Assembly: GCA_013152545.1 (NCBI GenBank)
Contig: JAADGF010000109.1
Coordinates: forward strand, 27,451 to 91,450
Direction of reading: 5' to 3'
Source: Gammaproteobacteria bacterium
GTDB lineage: Bacteria; Pseudomonadota; Gammaproteobacteria; SZUA-152
Length of the DNA stretch: 64,000 bases
Made by a program: the position numbers and the translations under genes. Position 1 is the first letter of the stretch, and the number at the start of each line of letters is the position of its first letter. A model generated the notes under the pieces. That model had not been told where the DNA came from, ran no database searches, and saw nothing but the letters and a program-made list of their open reading frames with translations. Shown piece by piece: positions 38,250-48,255 of the stretch.

Positions 38250-41200
38250 ATATTGTGTGGTTTATTTTTATATTCATGGCAACCGCAATGTTGACTCTCA
38301 GCAGTAAGCTACAAGCACAAATCGACCCGGTGGAGTTTAGCCTGCAACAATCATATCACGCAACGCTACGCTGGGATAATATTGAGGCAGCACCCTATTG
38401 GGTCGAAGGAAAAAGACCACAATACCAACATTCACTGCAAATGCATACTATTCATTTTTTGAAAAATAGCTATGTTATTGTACGATTGCCTGCTCGTCGA
38501 TATTTACGCCTGTATTCCCCACACCATATACTGCAAACACAAGACTGGCATATCAGCATTAGCAATGGTAGCGGTATTTGGATACAAACCCGCTTGCAAA
38601 ACACTAACGATCCCGCATCACTTATTATCCCACAGCACCATACTCATGAACGCTTAGTTCGGTTACGATTTTCCGGTCAGCACTCTGCCAACAAAGCCGA
38701 AACCGCACTGTTTTTATCACGCTTGGAACACCTTGGAACAATTGCCCCTTATCGCAATAGCATACCTCTCAATTCCAGCAAACACACGGTACGTCGGGAA
38801 CATCAGTCAGGGGGCACCCACTATTGGCAACTCGTCCCTACTGCGCAAACTAGCATCGTGCTTACCGGCCCTAAACGCATCAAACTACAACATCGTTCTT
38901 ACTCTCTTAACAACAAACACGGCAATGATTTTCAACACCAACATACCTACCATCTGAATCTAACTCTCAACGGAAAACCCTGGAAGCACCTTACGGTGAA
39001 TACCACTGTGGAGACTCACGAAGTCCTGTATGTGGATAACGCAGCCCAAACCATGAGTCGTTTAAATCAGCATTTCATTGAAATACCTGATGGTACACAC
39101 ACTCTAGCGATCAACTCCTCGCAATCGGTATTGGCACGCCTTACAGCGCAATCGGCGGACTATTTATTCCCCCAACTTAACGCACCCAACATTACCGCCA
39201 ATGACGTGCGCAATCAATTACAGGCGCAGCCTGCCGTTCCGCTAACCTGGCCGCTAAACGCCACACAGGTCAGTGGGTTTGCATCTGCTCGCATTGACCA
39301 GCTCGAATACCTCACCGCCGCATTGGTTAAGGATAACGCTCACCGTAACAGCCCCCTCAGTGCGGCAATGATAATGCAGACCGTTGCCAACACATCCAAT
39401 GACGTACCGAAAACCAGCAACACTGCACAACAGTTACTAGGCGCATACACTTTTTTTCGCCATCTTTATCCAGAAAAACTGTCGTTCCGAACATCGCTGC
39501 CTGACACATCACCCATGCCAGCCACACCTCGGTTCCAGGCATTCCATACCCCTCGGTTACTGGCTGTTGACAATCGAAATCAAGGCATTATTATTAGCGC
39601 ACAACACACCAGCAGCGCTGCCCATCAATCAAACAATGCCTATTTTATCCCTTTACCGGATAACGAGAAACACGCCCACCAATACCCTGTTCCACCACGG
39701 GATATTGTTTCCACACTGCGCTTGATAGTGCATCAAGCTGCTTTGGCCACCAGCACCTCACTGTTTTTGCAATACGATGATGCAGCAATTATGTCGTTTG
39801 AGGTAGAGCCTCAACGCACCTTGCCGACGAACCATTACGCACCGGATTTAAACCAAGCCGCACTGGCAGTGTTATCGTTACCGATGGACCCTGGCACAAA
39901 TACAACAACAACGGTTAATCGCGCAGCTACCAGGGTTTGGGCGAAAACCATTGCGAAGAACATTGCTCCCGCAGCGATACTGGAACTACCATTACCCCCT
40001 CATGTAAACAACATTAAACTCTGGCGCGCCCCCGGCACACCGGTACAGGCCGCACTTCAGTATCGCAGTAGCAAATCACAGCGTTTGAACGAAATCGATT
40101 ATCTGCGCACATTTCATGACGCCAACGGAAAAGATGGGGTTACTACCGAGCAATTAAAACAACTATTAGGTATTACACCAGCAAAAAACATACCCGCAAT
40201 ACTCATTAATGATTGGTTGCCGATTGCACGGCAATTAAGAAACCAGAAAAAAATATTTAGCACACCAATAAACCCTACTTGGAAGGAACCCACTGGCACC
40301 TCCCCATTATCCAGTGTTGAGTGGCAAAAACATCGACGTCTGGCAGTACAAGCTGAGCAACACCAACAGTGGTTAACAGCTCTGGAGCAATGGAGCATTG
40401 TCGCTCAAGGCACCAGCGGTCATGCACAAAGAGAAAGTCACGTCGCTCGAATTTCAGCACTACAACAACTAGGCGAACATTATTTATCAAACCAATTGTT
40501 AAAGGGCTGGTTTTTACACGCAAAGGACCAGCAATTACGCCATACAGCCAAACGATTACTCGCAATAGAATATATCCGTGCCGGTAACACAGCAACGTTG
40601 ATGGGATTATTGGCCAGCGCCCTATTATTTGAGCCTATCGCTGAAAACATTCGGCCCTATATCAATCTACTGATGGACCGTAACCAGTATCAACATGCAC
40701 TGTTACTGGCACTGGCATTACCCCCAACACAACGACCCAATGAGGCTTTAATGCTAGCAGCTTATAAACTAAAGTGGTGGCATGTATTTGATGCCACACA
40801 ACGCAATCTTGCCCCTGCACAGCAACAATTATGGTTGGGTTATCGTGCAGTGACCCAGGGGGATTTTGCAACTGCTCAGATACATTGGCAACAAGCCGGG
40901 GAAAAAGGGCAGCACCTAATTCAATTTTTACAACAAAGAAAACGTATTATCAGCGATTTATCCTCTATTGATAAAATGAACCGTTCAAATGCCATGCTTC
41001 ACAAAAAATCACAGCAACATTGGCAGTCCCACCACCCTGGGCCGTATAGCTGGCAGTCATCGCCTGAAATTGTTACCGATCACAGTGGTATAAAATACAT
41101 TCATGCCATAGAACAGGACACCTTGGCACCTGCCTTTATCACCAATCAAAAACGTCCGGTCAAAATAAACGTGTACGGCCCCATCACATTGCGATTCAGG

Positions 41201-43723
41201 GCAAGGGTATTACACCCTGCTGGCAACACCACACCAATCGATGACTGGCTCATCGTTCGCCAGGGTCAACAATCAACCGTGTCACCAATAAATGCCAATC
41301 GCCCGACACAAGGCCTAGCGCTGGTTAGCAGCAGCACATCAATACCGGGCGCCAAACTCGAAATGCAATATACGTTAGGCGTTGGTTATCACGAATTAAC
41401 CGTCGCAGCGGCACAACATGAATTACTGTTACAAGTTTCAGCCTATCGCCCGCAATTACCGTTACCGTTTTCAGTACCACTGTTACCACAAGATATTACT
41501 ACGACGATTCGTCATCAGCGAAATGCAACAAACCACAAACTGTCCTGTCAGCAACTTACCACTAACCATTCGATGTATCGCTGCCAGTACGCACTAAACA
41601 CTGGCTTAGCCGTTAATAACAAGGAAAAAACCAATAAAGAAACACTAGGAAAAACATACAACCCGTTTATCTTTCCCGGTAAAAATTCTGTTAAAACCAA
41701 ACAACCGAAACCACATGATCGGCCTCAAGCCGGCACGGTTATCATTAACTCGCTTACATCGGCAACACTGCCAACTGCCATTATAAAGCTGAACGATAAC
41801 GAAGCTCGCTCGTTAATGACAAACTTATTATGGCATACCGAAAAAAACACATTTCCTGAAAAAAACTGGTTACCTATTGCCGGGCAACTGTTTCAGCAAC
41901 ACACCAAAGTACCAGGCCTAAAGCAGATATATGCCAGACTGAATAAAGGCCTAAGTTGGAAATTGCTGGAATCAGTGTCGCATAGTGCGGGTATTTATTC
42001 GACCAAACACCAGGGGTGGAACCCAGCAAGCCCCTCATTACGCGCTCGCAAAGCGCTACTGGGTATCACCAGTCCGAATACGTATATTATAAGTGGAAAA
42101 ACACAATATGGCTTGACGATGACTAACCTAAAAGCCACCACCATTCGGGTACAATTAGAATTGTTAGAACTGCCGTTCGCTATTCCTGTCGATACCAAAA
42201 TACGTTACCGCCTGAATCAAAAAATAGCACAAGAAATCGTCATTGGAAATAACAACCCCACTGTTGAGCTCTCTCTAAAAATTCCTGTCGGTGAACACAC
42301 TTTACGATTTTCGCTGGTTAACCCTGTGGTTAACCAATTTCTAGCAATCAAGCTAGAAGAGCAATTCGACACTAACAGGACAATACTAACACATTCCGCT
42401 AAACGCACCTATCATGTCGCTACTCATACCGAGCCTGTGCAAATAGATATCCAAGGTCCGGTGAGGCTGCGAATTGATGAATGGTCCACACCGCACATTT
42501 ATAGTCGATATAAAACACTCGAGCCGGGGTCGCATCATATCACTTTAACACCTGGTTCTGGTACCGAACACACCTATTACCGTATTTATCAACGTGAGAA
42601 AAATCACCGCGGGGCAAAAAATTACGCCTACTCAGCCAAATCACGACCACGTACCCCTCTAGCCATAACCCCAAAACCCGCGCCATTATTAAAAATAACC
42701 ACAACCAGACCAGCACATGGCCCATTTATGCTAACAGATAATCTACCGCTTAGGTCACAAGAAGATGGCTCCTGGAGCTGGTCAGCGGACCTTGTCAGTC
42801 GGCGTCAAATTAACGAAGATCGATCAGATATTGACAATGCCGAACAATTCCTGCAACTAAATGCAACCCACCGTTATTTCACAGGATACCAGCACACCTA
42901 CACCAAACAGCGTTTAATAGCTCGAATACGCAACAATGGTGGCCCAAGCCTGGGATTGCAGGGTGGTGTTCATCACCAACCCCGATGGCAAGCATGGCGT
43001 GCAACACTACGAGGCAATATCTATTTACAAAACCCTGAAAAAACCATCGATGATGCACCAAGCCATACTGAATGGTCTGCAACAATACGCGGTTCTTTAT
43101 CCCAATACCGCAGTATTAACCCTAAAAGCTTTCATATACCTAAAGCAACCATTTTTCAGCGTAAGCTTAGCTTGACCAGCTTTAATCGCTATCAACCTGA
43201 TGCCGTTGATCAGGATATTTTTAGCCGCTATAAATACAACCACCAACGGGGCATAATTTTAGAGGATAAATACGTTTATAAACCCTGGCTGGACTCTGAA
43301 TGGAATGTGTCGGGCGCGATTGCTAGCAATAAACAGCTGAACCCTTTTAAACCTGATTACTTTAACACCCAATTGACATGGAAACAGCTATTAGGGAACT
43401 GGCAGGTAAATGCTGAATATGGTTACCGTTATTATTTCGATGACAGCCAACGTGCCACCGCGCAAAGTCGTAACCGTTTGGGCATTGCTATCGATACGAC
43501 TCGCTGGCATTCATTTCAACGCCGCTGGCAATTCTACGTTCAATACCGCTATGACGTAGAACCCAGCGACAGCGCTTTAATGTTAACTGTCGCCTGGCAT
43601 GGCGGCAATGGCCGTGCCTTGCGTGATTTTTCACCAGGGGAAATTGATTTCAGACTGCTTCAGAAACGGCGATCGACAGCGTTGCCAAACAATGATATTA
43701 ACGGTCATTATACCAATGAATAA
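38246..43723 (+). CDS. Giant exported protein with helical repeats and probable outer-membrane beta-barrel
   Basis: I start it at GTG 38246, which has AGGAG 8 bp upstream and forms a GTGA overlap with the previous stop. An in-frame ATG 24 bp earlier lies inside the previous gene. The 1825 codons encode a signal peptide (ending KLQAQIDP), a long beta-rich N-terminal part, and a TPR-like helical region (about residues 690-900, with WLTALEQWSIVAQ and GDFATAQIHWQQAGE). Further beta modules follow (GEHTLRFSL, GSHHITLTPG). The C-terminal 300 residues have alternating aromatic/polar strands (WQVNAEYGYRYYFDD, WQFYVQYRYDVEPSDSALML) like an outer-membrane barrel. TPR plus barrel recalls PgaA and BcsC polymer exporters; homology is not established. 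Confidence 0.72.
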   Translation: MNIVWFIFIFMATAMLTLSSKLQAQIDPVEFSLQQSYHATLRWDNIEAAPYWVEGKRPQYQHSLQMHTIHFLKNSYVIVRLPARRYLRLYSPHHILQTQDWHISISNGSGIWIQTRLQNTNDPASLIIPQHHTHERLVRLRFSGQHSANKAETALFLSRLEHLGTIAPYRNSIPLNSSKHTVRREHQSGGTHYWQLVPTAQTSIVLTGPKRIKLQHRSYSLNNKHGNDFQHQHTYHLNLTLNGKPWKHLTVNTTVETHEVLYVDNAAQTMSRLNQHFIEIPDGTHTLAINSSQSVLARLTAQSADYLFPQLNAPNITANDVRNQLQAQPAVPLTWPLNATQVSGFASARIDQLEYLTAALVKDNAHRNSPLSAAMIMQTVANTSNDVPKTSNTAQQLLGAYTFFRHLYPEKLSFRTSLPDTSPMPATPRFQAFHTPRLLAVDNRNQGIIISAQHTSSAAHQSNNAYFIPLPDNEKHAHQYPVPPRDIVSTLRLIVHQAALATSTSLFLQYDDAAIMSFEVEPQRTLPTNHYAPDLNQAALAVLSLPMDPGTNTTTTVNRAATRVWAKTIAKNIAPAAILELPLPPHVNNIKLWRAPGTPVQAALQYRSSKSQRLNEIDYLRTFHDANGKDGVTTEQLKQLLGITPAKNIPAILINDWLPIARQLRNQKKIFSTPINPTWKEPTGTSPLSSVEWQKHRRLAVQAEQHQQWLTALEQWSIVAQGTSGHAQRESHVARISALQQLGEHYLSNQLLKGWFLHAKDQQLRHTAKRLLAIEYIRAGNTATLMGLLASALLFEPIAENIRPYINLLMDRNQYQHALLLALALPPTQRPNEALMLAAYKLKWWHVFDATQRNLAPAQQQLWLGYRAVTQGDFATAQIHWQQAGEKGQHLIQFLQQRKRIISDLSSIDKMNRSNAMLHKKSQQHWQSHHPGPYSWQSSPEIVTDHSGIKYIHAIEQDTLAPAFITNQKRPVKINVYGPITLRFRARVLHPAGNTTPIDDWLIVRQGQQSTVSPINANRPTQGLALVSSSTSIPGAKLEMQYTLGVGYHELTVAAAQHELLLQVSAYRPQLPLPFSVPLLPQDITTTIRHQRNATNHKLSCQQLTTNHSMYRCQYALNTGLAVNNKEKTNKETLGKTYNPFIFPGKNSVKTKQPKPHDRPQAGTVIINSLTSATLPTAIIKLNDNEARSLMTNLLWHTEKNTFPEKNWLPIAGQLFQQHTKVPGLKQIYARLNKGLSWKLLESVSHSAGIYSTKHQGWNPASPSLRARKALLGITSPNTYIISGKTQYGLTMTNLKATTIRVQLELLELPFAIPVDTKIRYRLNQKIAQEIVIGNNNPTVELSLKIPVGEHTLRFSLVNPVVNQFLAIKLEEQFDTNRTILTHSAKRTYHVATHTEPVQIDIQGPVRLRIDEWSTPHIYSRYKTLEPGSHHITLTPGSGTEHTYYRIYQREKNHRGAKNYAYSAKSRPRTPLAITPKPAPLLKITTTRPAHGPFMLTDNLPLRSQEDGSWSWSADLVSRRQINEDRSDIDNAEQFLQLNATHRYFTGYQHTYTKQRLIARIRNNGGPSLGLQGGVHHQPRWQAWRATLRGNIYLQNPEKTIDDAPSHTEWSATIRGSLSQYRSINPKSFHIPKATIFQRKLSLTSFNRYQPDAVDQDIFSRYKYNHQRGIILEDKYVYKPWLDSEWNVSGAIASNKQLNPFKPDYFNTQLTWKQLLGNWQVNAEYGYRYYFDDSQRATAQSRNRLGIAIDTTRWHSFQRRWQFYVQYRYDVEPSDSALMLTVAWHGGNGRALRDFSPGEIDFRLLQKRRSTALPNNDINGHYTNE

Positions 43724-46700
43724 AAAAACCATTAAGCAATTATTGCGATTAAAAATCCCTTCTTATTTAATTAAGGTGGAAAACCGCCTGATCAATACAT
43801 TTTATAATGAATATAAACGCATCAATTTTAAAACAGAGTGCATTTCATTACCTAATACCAGCGAAACAGACAATCTGCTATTACATCTAATAGAATTTAT
43901 TCAAATTTACATTCAGCAACAAATTGACTATCTGGCATCAATAGAGCGCCTTCATGCCAAGTTCACACAGCGATTGTCGCGCGCAGTCACATTACAGGAA
44001 AGCCAACAACACATACTTTCCTTCGCCAAGAGTTTAGGCGCTAGCAAAAAACAGTTAGCTGCGGATCGGCAGGCTTTTAAACGCTGGTTTGGGCAAGATA
44101 CTGTCAGTGAACGTTACCAACGTCGGCGTTTTGGCAGCGAGCGTATGATTGCTTTTTGCCTCGATCGTCTTGGCGTCTGGTGTGCCTCATTGCTGGAGAA
44201 TACCGTTGCACACCATGCCCCTGAGCAACTTTGGCGACGCCTGGATATAGAACCCCTAGTACAACCGCTCCTGACTTATGATGGCGATAGCCGAGTACGA
44301 ATCGCCGCATTCCGGTGCCTTGTTACGGCGTTAAAACAAATGCCCGAAAATTTACAAGAAACCGTTGTTAGTGACGGCACACTGCAATATGTGTATCGCG
44401 CATCGCTGAACAGTAATCAGGACGTATGGATTCAGTGTGAGGCATTGTCAACACTCGAAAGTTTATCACGAAAATCGCTGAAAATCGTGTTACATAAGCG
44501 CCTGACAGCGGCATCTTCTGGCGATGATTTATTCGTGAGACGACACGCCGTGCATATTCTATGCAGAAACCGGCAACACCTGACGAACTCACTCACACTG
44601 ATCGAATCCGTATTGCATGATCCTAGCCCGGCAGTACGCCAAGCCCTGGCGGAATCGCTCGTGAATTTACCGCACCTTGAATACCAACAACCGTTACGCC
44701 ATATTATCTGCCACGATGAAATAGCGGCCGTACGGGCAACGGCATTATTACAAGTGCCAAGCCTGCTTGACAAGGAAGCTTGTGCGGACTTTGGTATTAC
44801 CGTGTTAAATCATGTTTTTATACATGAAAAGGATGAATTTGTATTACGCGTTGCCTTGCAAACGGCCAATGAAGGTTACCTGGCACTCATTAAACTCAAT
44901 AACGACACACTGTGTCATACATGGCAGCAGGCATTACTACCAGCAATCGAACAACTTCATGGTGAATCAGACTCGTTATCCGTAAGACGTTGGGCGGCAC
45001 AAACGCGGGAGAAAATATGGAGTAACATGACAATCGCCCGCCGTGCGCTGAAGACGCAACTCCATAAAATAGCAACCACCATACCACCGGGATCACGCAA
45101 AAGCATCTCACGCCGCTGGCAAAAAGAGCACGGAAATGAAACCGTCGGAAGAATGTTATCTGTTTTAGCGCAAGAGGGTTATGGTTATGACCTGGCCCCT
45201 GGCTGGTTACGTAGCAGATTAATGCGAGGCCATAAGTTCGGATTCCGCACTTGGCGTATATGGCATGAATTCCGAAATCCGTCTACCGATAAGCGCCAAG
45301 CCTTTCCTCACACTAGGGGTCGGATTTTTTATGGTGCTATTCGTGCCCCCTCAGCAATTCTATCTGAACTGGCTGAAACTAAAGTACCTGGTGAGCCACT
45401 CTATATGAGTTCGGAATCCGGTTGGCGCCCCTACTTGCCACTGGTTGATGATATGATTTCGGTGCTCGACTATGGGTTAGGTAAAACGCCAACACAATTC
45501 TATACCAGCGAAGGAATTACACAGGTTTCCCCACCACAATCATTAATACGAAAAATATATGCAAGAACAGCGTTGACCCGACGTTTTGCGTATTATGCCC
45601 GATTGCGGAATCATCACGACAACAGCAACATTAAAACCAACACCTATATTAATGAGCTTAAAACATTGGGTTTCGATATTCAGTTTTCCGCTTATCCTGT
45701 CGAGCAACATCAACACACATCGATTGATTCAAATGTACAGCGTTACTTTACCCCGCTGTTACCATTCTCAAGTGATGATTTGTGGTCAAAATGGCAAGAC
45801 TATTTTGTTTCTGTCTATGAAAACTCCATGACAGACCTAGTGCTCTTCTTATCCGCCATCAGTTCGGTGTTCATAGGTCGTCACTTATACATTAATCGCC
45901 AGTTACGTCATACCCGTAAAAGCATACCGTTAGTAATCGGTGGATGGGGTACACGGGGAAAATCCGGCACAGAACGTTTAAAGGCAGCGTTAATAAATGC
46001 CCTAGGCTATAGCGTTGTCTCCAAAACAACCGGTTGCGAAGCAATGTTTTTACATGCCCCACCTTTCGGGAAATTACGGGAGATGTTTTTATTTCGTCCC
46101 TACGACAAAGCCACCATTTGGGAGCAAGGCAATGTATTACACTTGGCCGACAAGCTCAATACCGATGTGTTTCTCTGGGAATGCATGGCATTGACCCCAA
46201 GTTATGTCACTGTGCTACAACAACAATGGGTACGAGATGACATCGCCACTATCACCAACACCTATCCTGACCATGAGGATTTACAAGGTCCTGCGGGCAT
46301 TAACATCCCCGAGGTAATGACTGAATTTATTCCCGACTCATCTTTATTGCTCACCAGCGAGGAACAAATGTTACCGCTACTACAAGAAGCTGCCAACAAA
46401 CGCAACACACGAACCGAAACAGTGGGTTGGTTGCAAGCGGGACTCATAACACCTGATTTATTGCAACGTTTCCCCTATGAAGAGCACCCCTATAACATTG
46501 CATTGGTATTACAGCTTGCACAGGAACTCGGCGTAAGCAACGATTTTGCAATTAAGGCAATGGCAGATCGTGTCGTGCTTGATTTAGGTGTATTGAAATC
46601 TTACCCTGTTGCCCCTATGCGAACACGACAATTGGAGTTCATCAACGGCATGTCGGCTAACGAGCGGTTTGGTTGTTTAAATAATTGGCAACGCATGAAC

Positions 46701-47930
46701 TTCGTTAATCATGATTGGCAGCACGAACCAAATATTTGGCTTACCACCGTCATTAATAATCGAGTTGACCGAATCGCCAGGTCCAAAGTGTTTTCAGACT
46801 TGATTGTTGAGGAGTTGCACGCAGACCGGCACTTTGTTATCGGCACCAATGTCGATGGGTTTTTTTCTTATCTACAACAGGCTTGGAAACGCCACACAGC
46901 AACTATTACATTATGGCCGAAAAATGACGGCAATGAAACCATTGAGCCGTTAACGGTCCTGAAAGAATGGGCGTTACGTTTACGTATTCCATTTTCAAAA
47001 CAACATATCCTTGAAAAATTAAAAGTAATGCTTTCGGTCGTTAATGATGAGTCATTCACGGTGAGCTTAACTGAACACTGGCAATACCCTGAAGCACTGC
47101 ATTCAGCATTAAAACAAAGCACTAACGCGGCAATAGCAACAGAAATCATCACGCACTTAAGACTGTATTTGCAGCAACTTCAGGAATATGAGTCAATTCA
47201 CACACGAATTACAAACAGCAACGATCAAGATAAGGAAACCCTTGACCAGGAATTCCAACACCTGTTATGGCAATGGTTTGAACGTAAAATCGTCATACTG
47301 GAAGACTCTCATATGAGCGGCGATCAAATCATTGAAAAAATATGCAGTGACACACCGCCAGGTGTACATAACCGCATTATGGGTCTACAGAACATTAAAG
47401 GGACTGGCTTGGATTTTGTGTACCGCTGGCAGGCCTGGGATACCTGTCACAATGCCTGCCAACTATTATTATCGACACAACAGGCCTCGCGAGTAGAGCA
47501 AGGCTTGCACGAATTGGTACAATTTCGTGATTTTGGATTATTGTCGGAAGAATTTGTACTTAACGCTATCGAAAATGTGCGTCACTGCAATTTAGCACAA
47601 AACGAAACATTCCAGGCTCAATTACAAGTCATTGACTCCAATCTGAAAACAGCATTAGCCCAGATCAAAACTCGCACACACAGTCAAAGCAACGCCGGAA
47701 TACTCTCTTATATTGCCGAAGCGATTGAGTCGTTCCTTGACGCGGGTGATGCTGTAAAACGCCGCAAACGTGCTGACAAAATTTATAAAGACCTTGTGCA
47801 TGAACGTATCAGCCACGAACTCGCCGCCAACGAGTTACAAAAACTGAACAAACGCCAGAAAGGAGGCTGGTTGACCCAGCAGTTGCATGACTTGTTGTCG
47901 TCACTAAGGAAGCGTATCAAAATAACTTGA
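43716..47930 (+). CDS. HEAT-repeat protein fused to a PgsB/CapB-type Mur-ligase domain
   Basis: I start it at ATG 43716 (MNKKTIKQLLRLK), overlapping the previous gene by 8 bp; the frame extends further upstream only inside that gene. In the 1404 residues, about 150-470 form HEAT-like repeats (DGDSRVRIAAFRCLVTAL, HDPSPAVRQALAESLV). From about residue 735 comes a CapB-type ATP-dependent amide ligase. It has the P-loop GGWGTRGKSGTERL (Lys749), KTTGCEAMF, the LWECMALTP segment and TNTYPDHEDLQGP. These match PgsB/CapB, which in Bacillus adds glutamate to poly-gamma-glutamate. Ordinary CapB has about 400 residues, so the N-terminal extension and the helical C-terminus are additions. Substrate unknown. 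Confidence 0.85.
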   Translation: MNKKTIKQLLRLKIPSYLIKVENRLINTFYNEYKRINFKTECISLPNTSETDNLLLHLIEFIQIYIQQQIDYLASIERLHAKFTQRLSRAVTLQESQQHILSFAKSLGASKKQLAADRQAFKRWFGQDTVSERYQRRRFGSERMIAFCLDRLGVWCASLLENTVAHHAPEQLWRRLDIEPLVQPLLTYDGDSRVRIAAFRCLVTALKQMPENLQETVVSDGTLQYVYRASLNSNQDVWIQCEALSTLESLSRKSLKIVLHKRLTAASSGDDLFVRRHAVHILCRNRQHLTNSLTLIESVLHDPSPAVRQALAESLVNLPHLEYQQPLRHIICHDEIAAVRATALLQVPSLLDKEACADFGITVLNHVFIHEKDEFVLRVALQTANEGYLALIKLNNDTLCHTWQQALLPAIEQLHGESDSLSVRRWAAQTREKIWSNMTIARRALKTQLHKIATTIPPGSRKSISRRWQKEHGNETVGRMLSVLAQEGYGYDLAPGWLRSRLMRGHKFGFRTWRIWHEFRNPSTDKRQAFPHTRGRIFYGAIRAPSAILSELAETKVPGEPLYMSSESGWRPYLPLVDDMISVLDYGLGKTPTQFYTSEGITQVSPPQSLIRKIYARTALTRRFAYYARLRNHHDNSNIKTNTYINELKTLGFDIQFSAYPVEQHQHTSIDSNVQRYFTPLLPFSSDDLWSKWQDYFVSVYENSMTDLVLFLSAISSVFIGRHLYINRQLRHTRKSIPLVIGGWGTRGKSGTERLKAALINALGYSVVSKTTGCEAMFLHAPPFGKLREMFLFRPYDKATIWEQGNVLHLADKLNTDVFLWECMALTPSYVTVLQQQWVRDDIATITNTYPDHEDLQGPAGINIPEVMTEFIPDSSLLLTSEEQMLPLLQEAANKRNTRTETVGWLQAGLITPDLLQRFPYEEHPYNIALVLQLAQELGVSNDFAIKAMADRVVLDLGVLKSYPVAPMRTRQLEFINGMSANERFGCLNNWQRMNFVNHDWQHEPNIWLTTVINNRVDRIARSKVFSDLIVEELHADRHFVIGTNVDGFFSYLQQAWKRHTATITLWPKNDGNETIEPLTVLKEWALRLRIPFSKQHILEKLKVMLSVVNDESFTVSLTEHWQYPEALHSALKQSTNAAIATEIITHLRLYLQQLQEYESIHTRITNSNDQDKETLDQEFQHLLWQWFERKIVILEDSHMSGDQIIEKICSDTPPGVHNRIMGLQNIKGTGLDFVYRWQAWDTCHNACQLLLSTQQASRVEQGLHELVQFRDFGLLSEEFVLNAIENVRHCNLAQNETFQAQLQVIDSNLKTALAQIKTRTHSQSNAGILSYIAEAIESFLDAGDAVKRRKRADKIYKDLVHERISHELAANELQKLNKRQKGGWLTQQLHDLLSSLRKRIKIT

Positions 47931-48255
47931 ACATATGGCGTTCAGGCAGTTGCTCAGCAAAGCATTCGAGCTCAGAAATATGTTGATATTTCAAGTTCGA
48001 ACAACGAAGCTGAGCGGGATGAAGGGATAACCCAATGTTCAAATAATTTTGACACACCTCCTAACGAAACACCGAAATAAGCCTTCCAATAACCTAATAT
48101 TTACAATCACTAAAACCGGCCACATTAAAGTGGCACATATTCTGCCTTGGTTTAGATAACTGAAGCGGGTGACCTGCTTTAGTGCAGCATGCAAGTAAGC
48201 CAGCTTACTTAACATCAACAATACGGTTAACAATACAAGAAAAGTCAACACTGCC
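47931..48255. other. Intergenic region upstream of the GGDEF gene
   Basis: This 325-bp stretch contains short inverted segments (TTCGAGCTCAGAAATAT against ATATTTCAAGTTCGAA) that could form a hairpin after the cap-like operon, without a clear U-run. A hydrophobic minus-strand frame here overlaps the next start and is not convincing. Confidence 0.4.
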
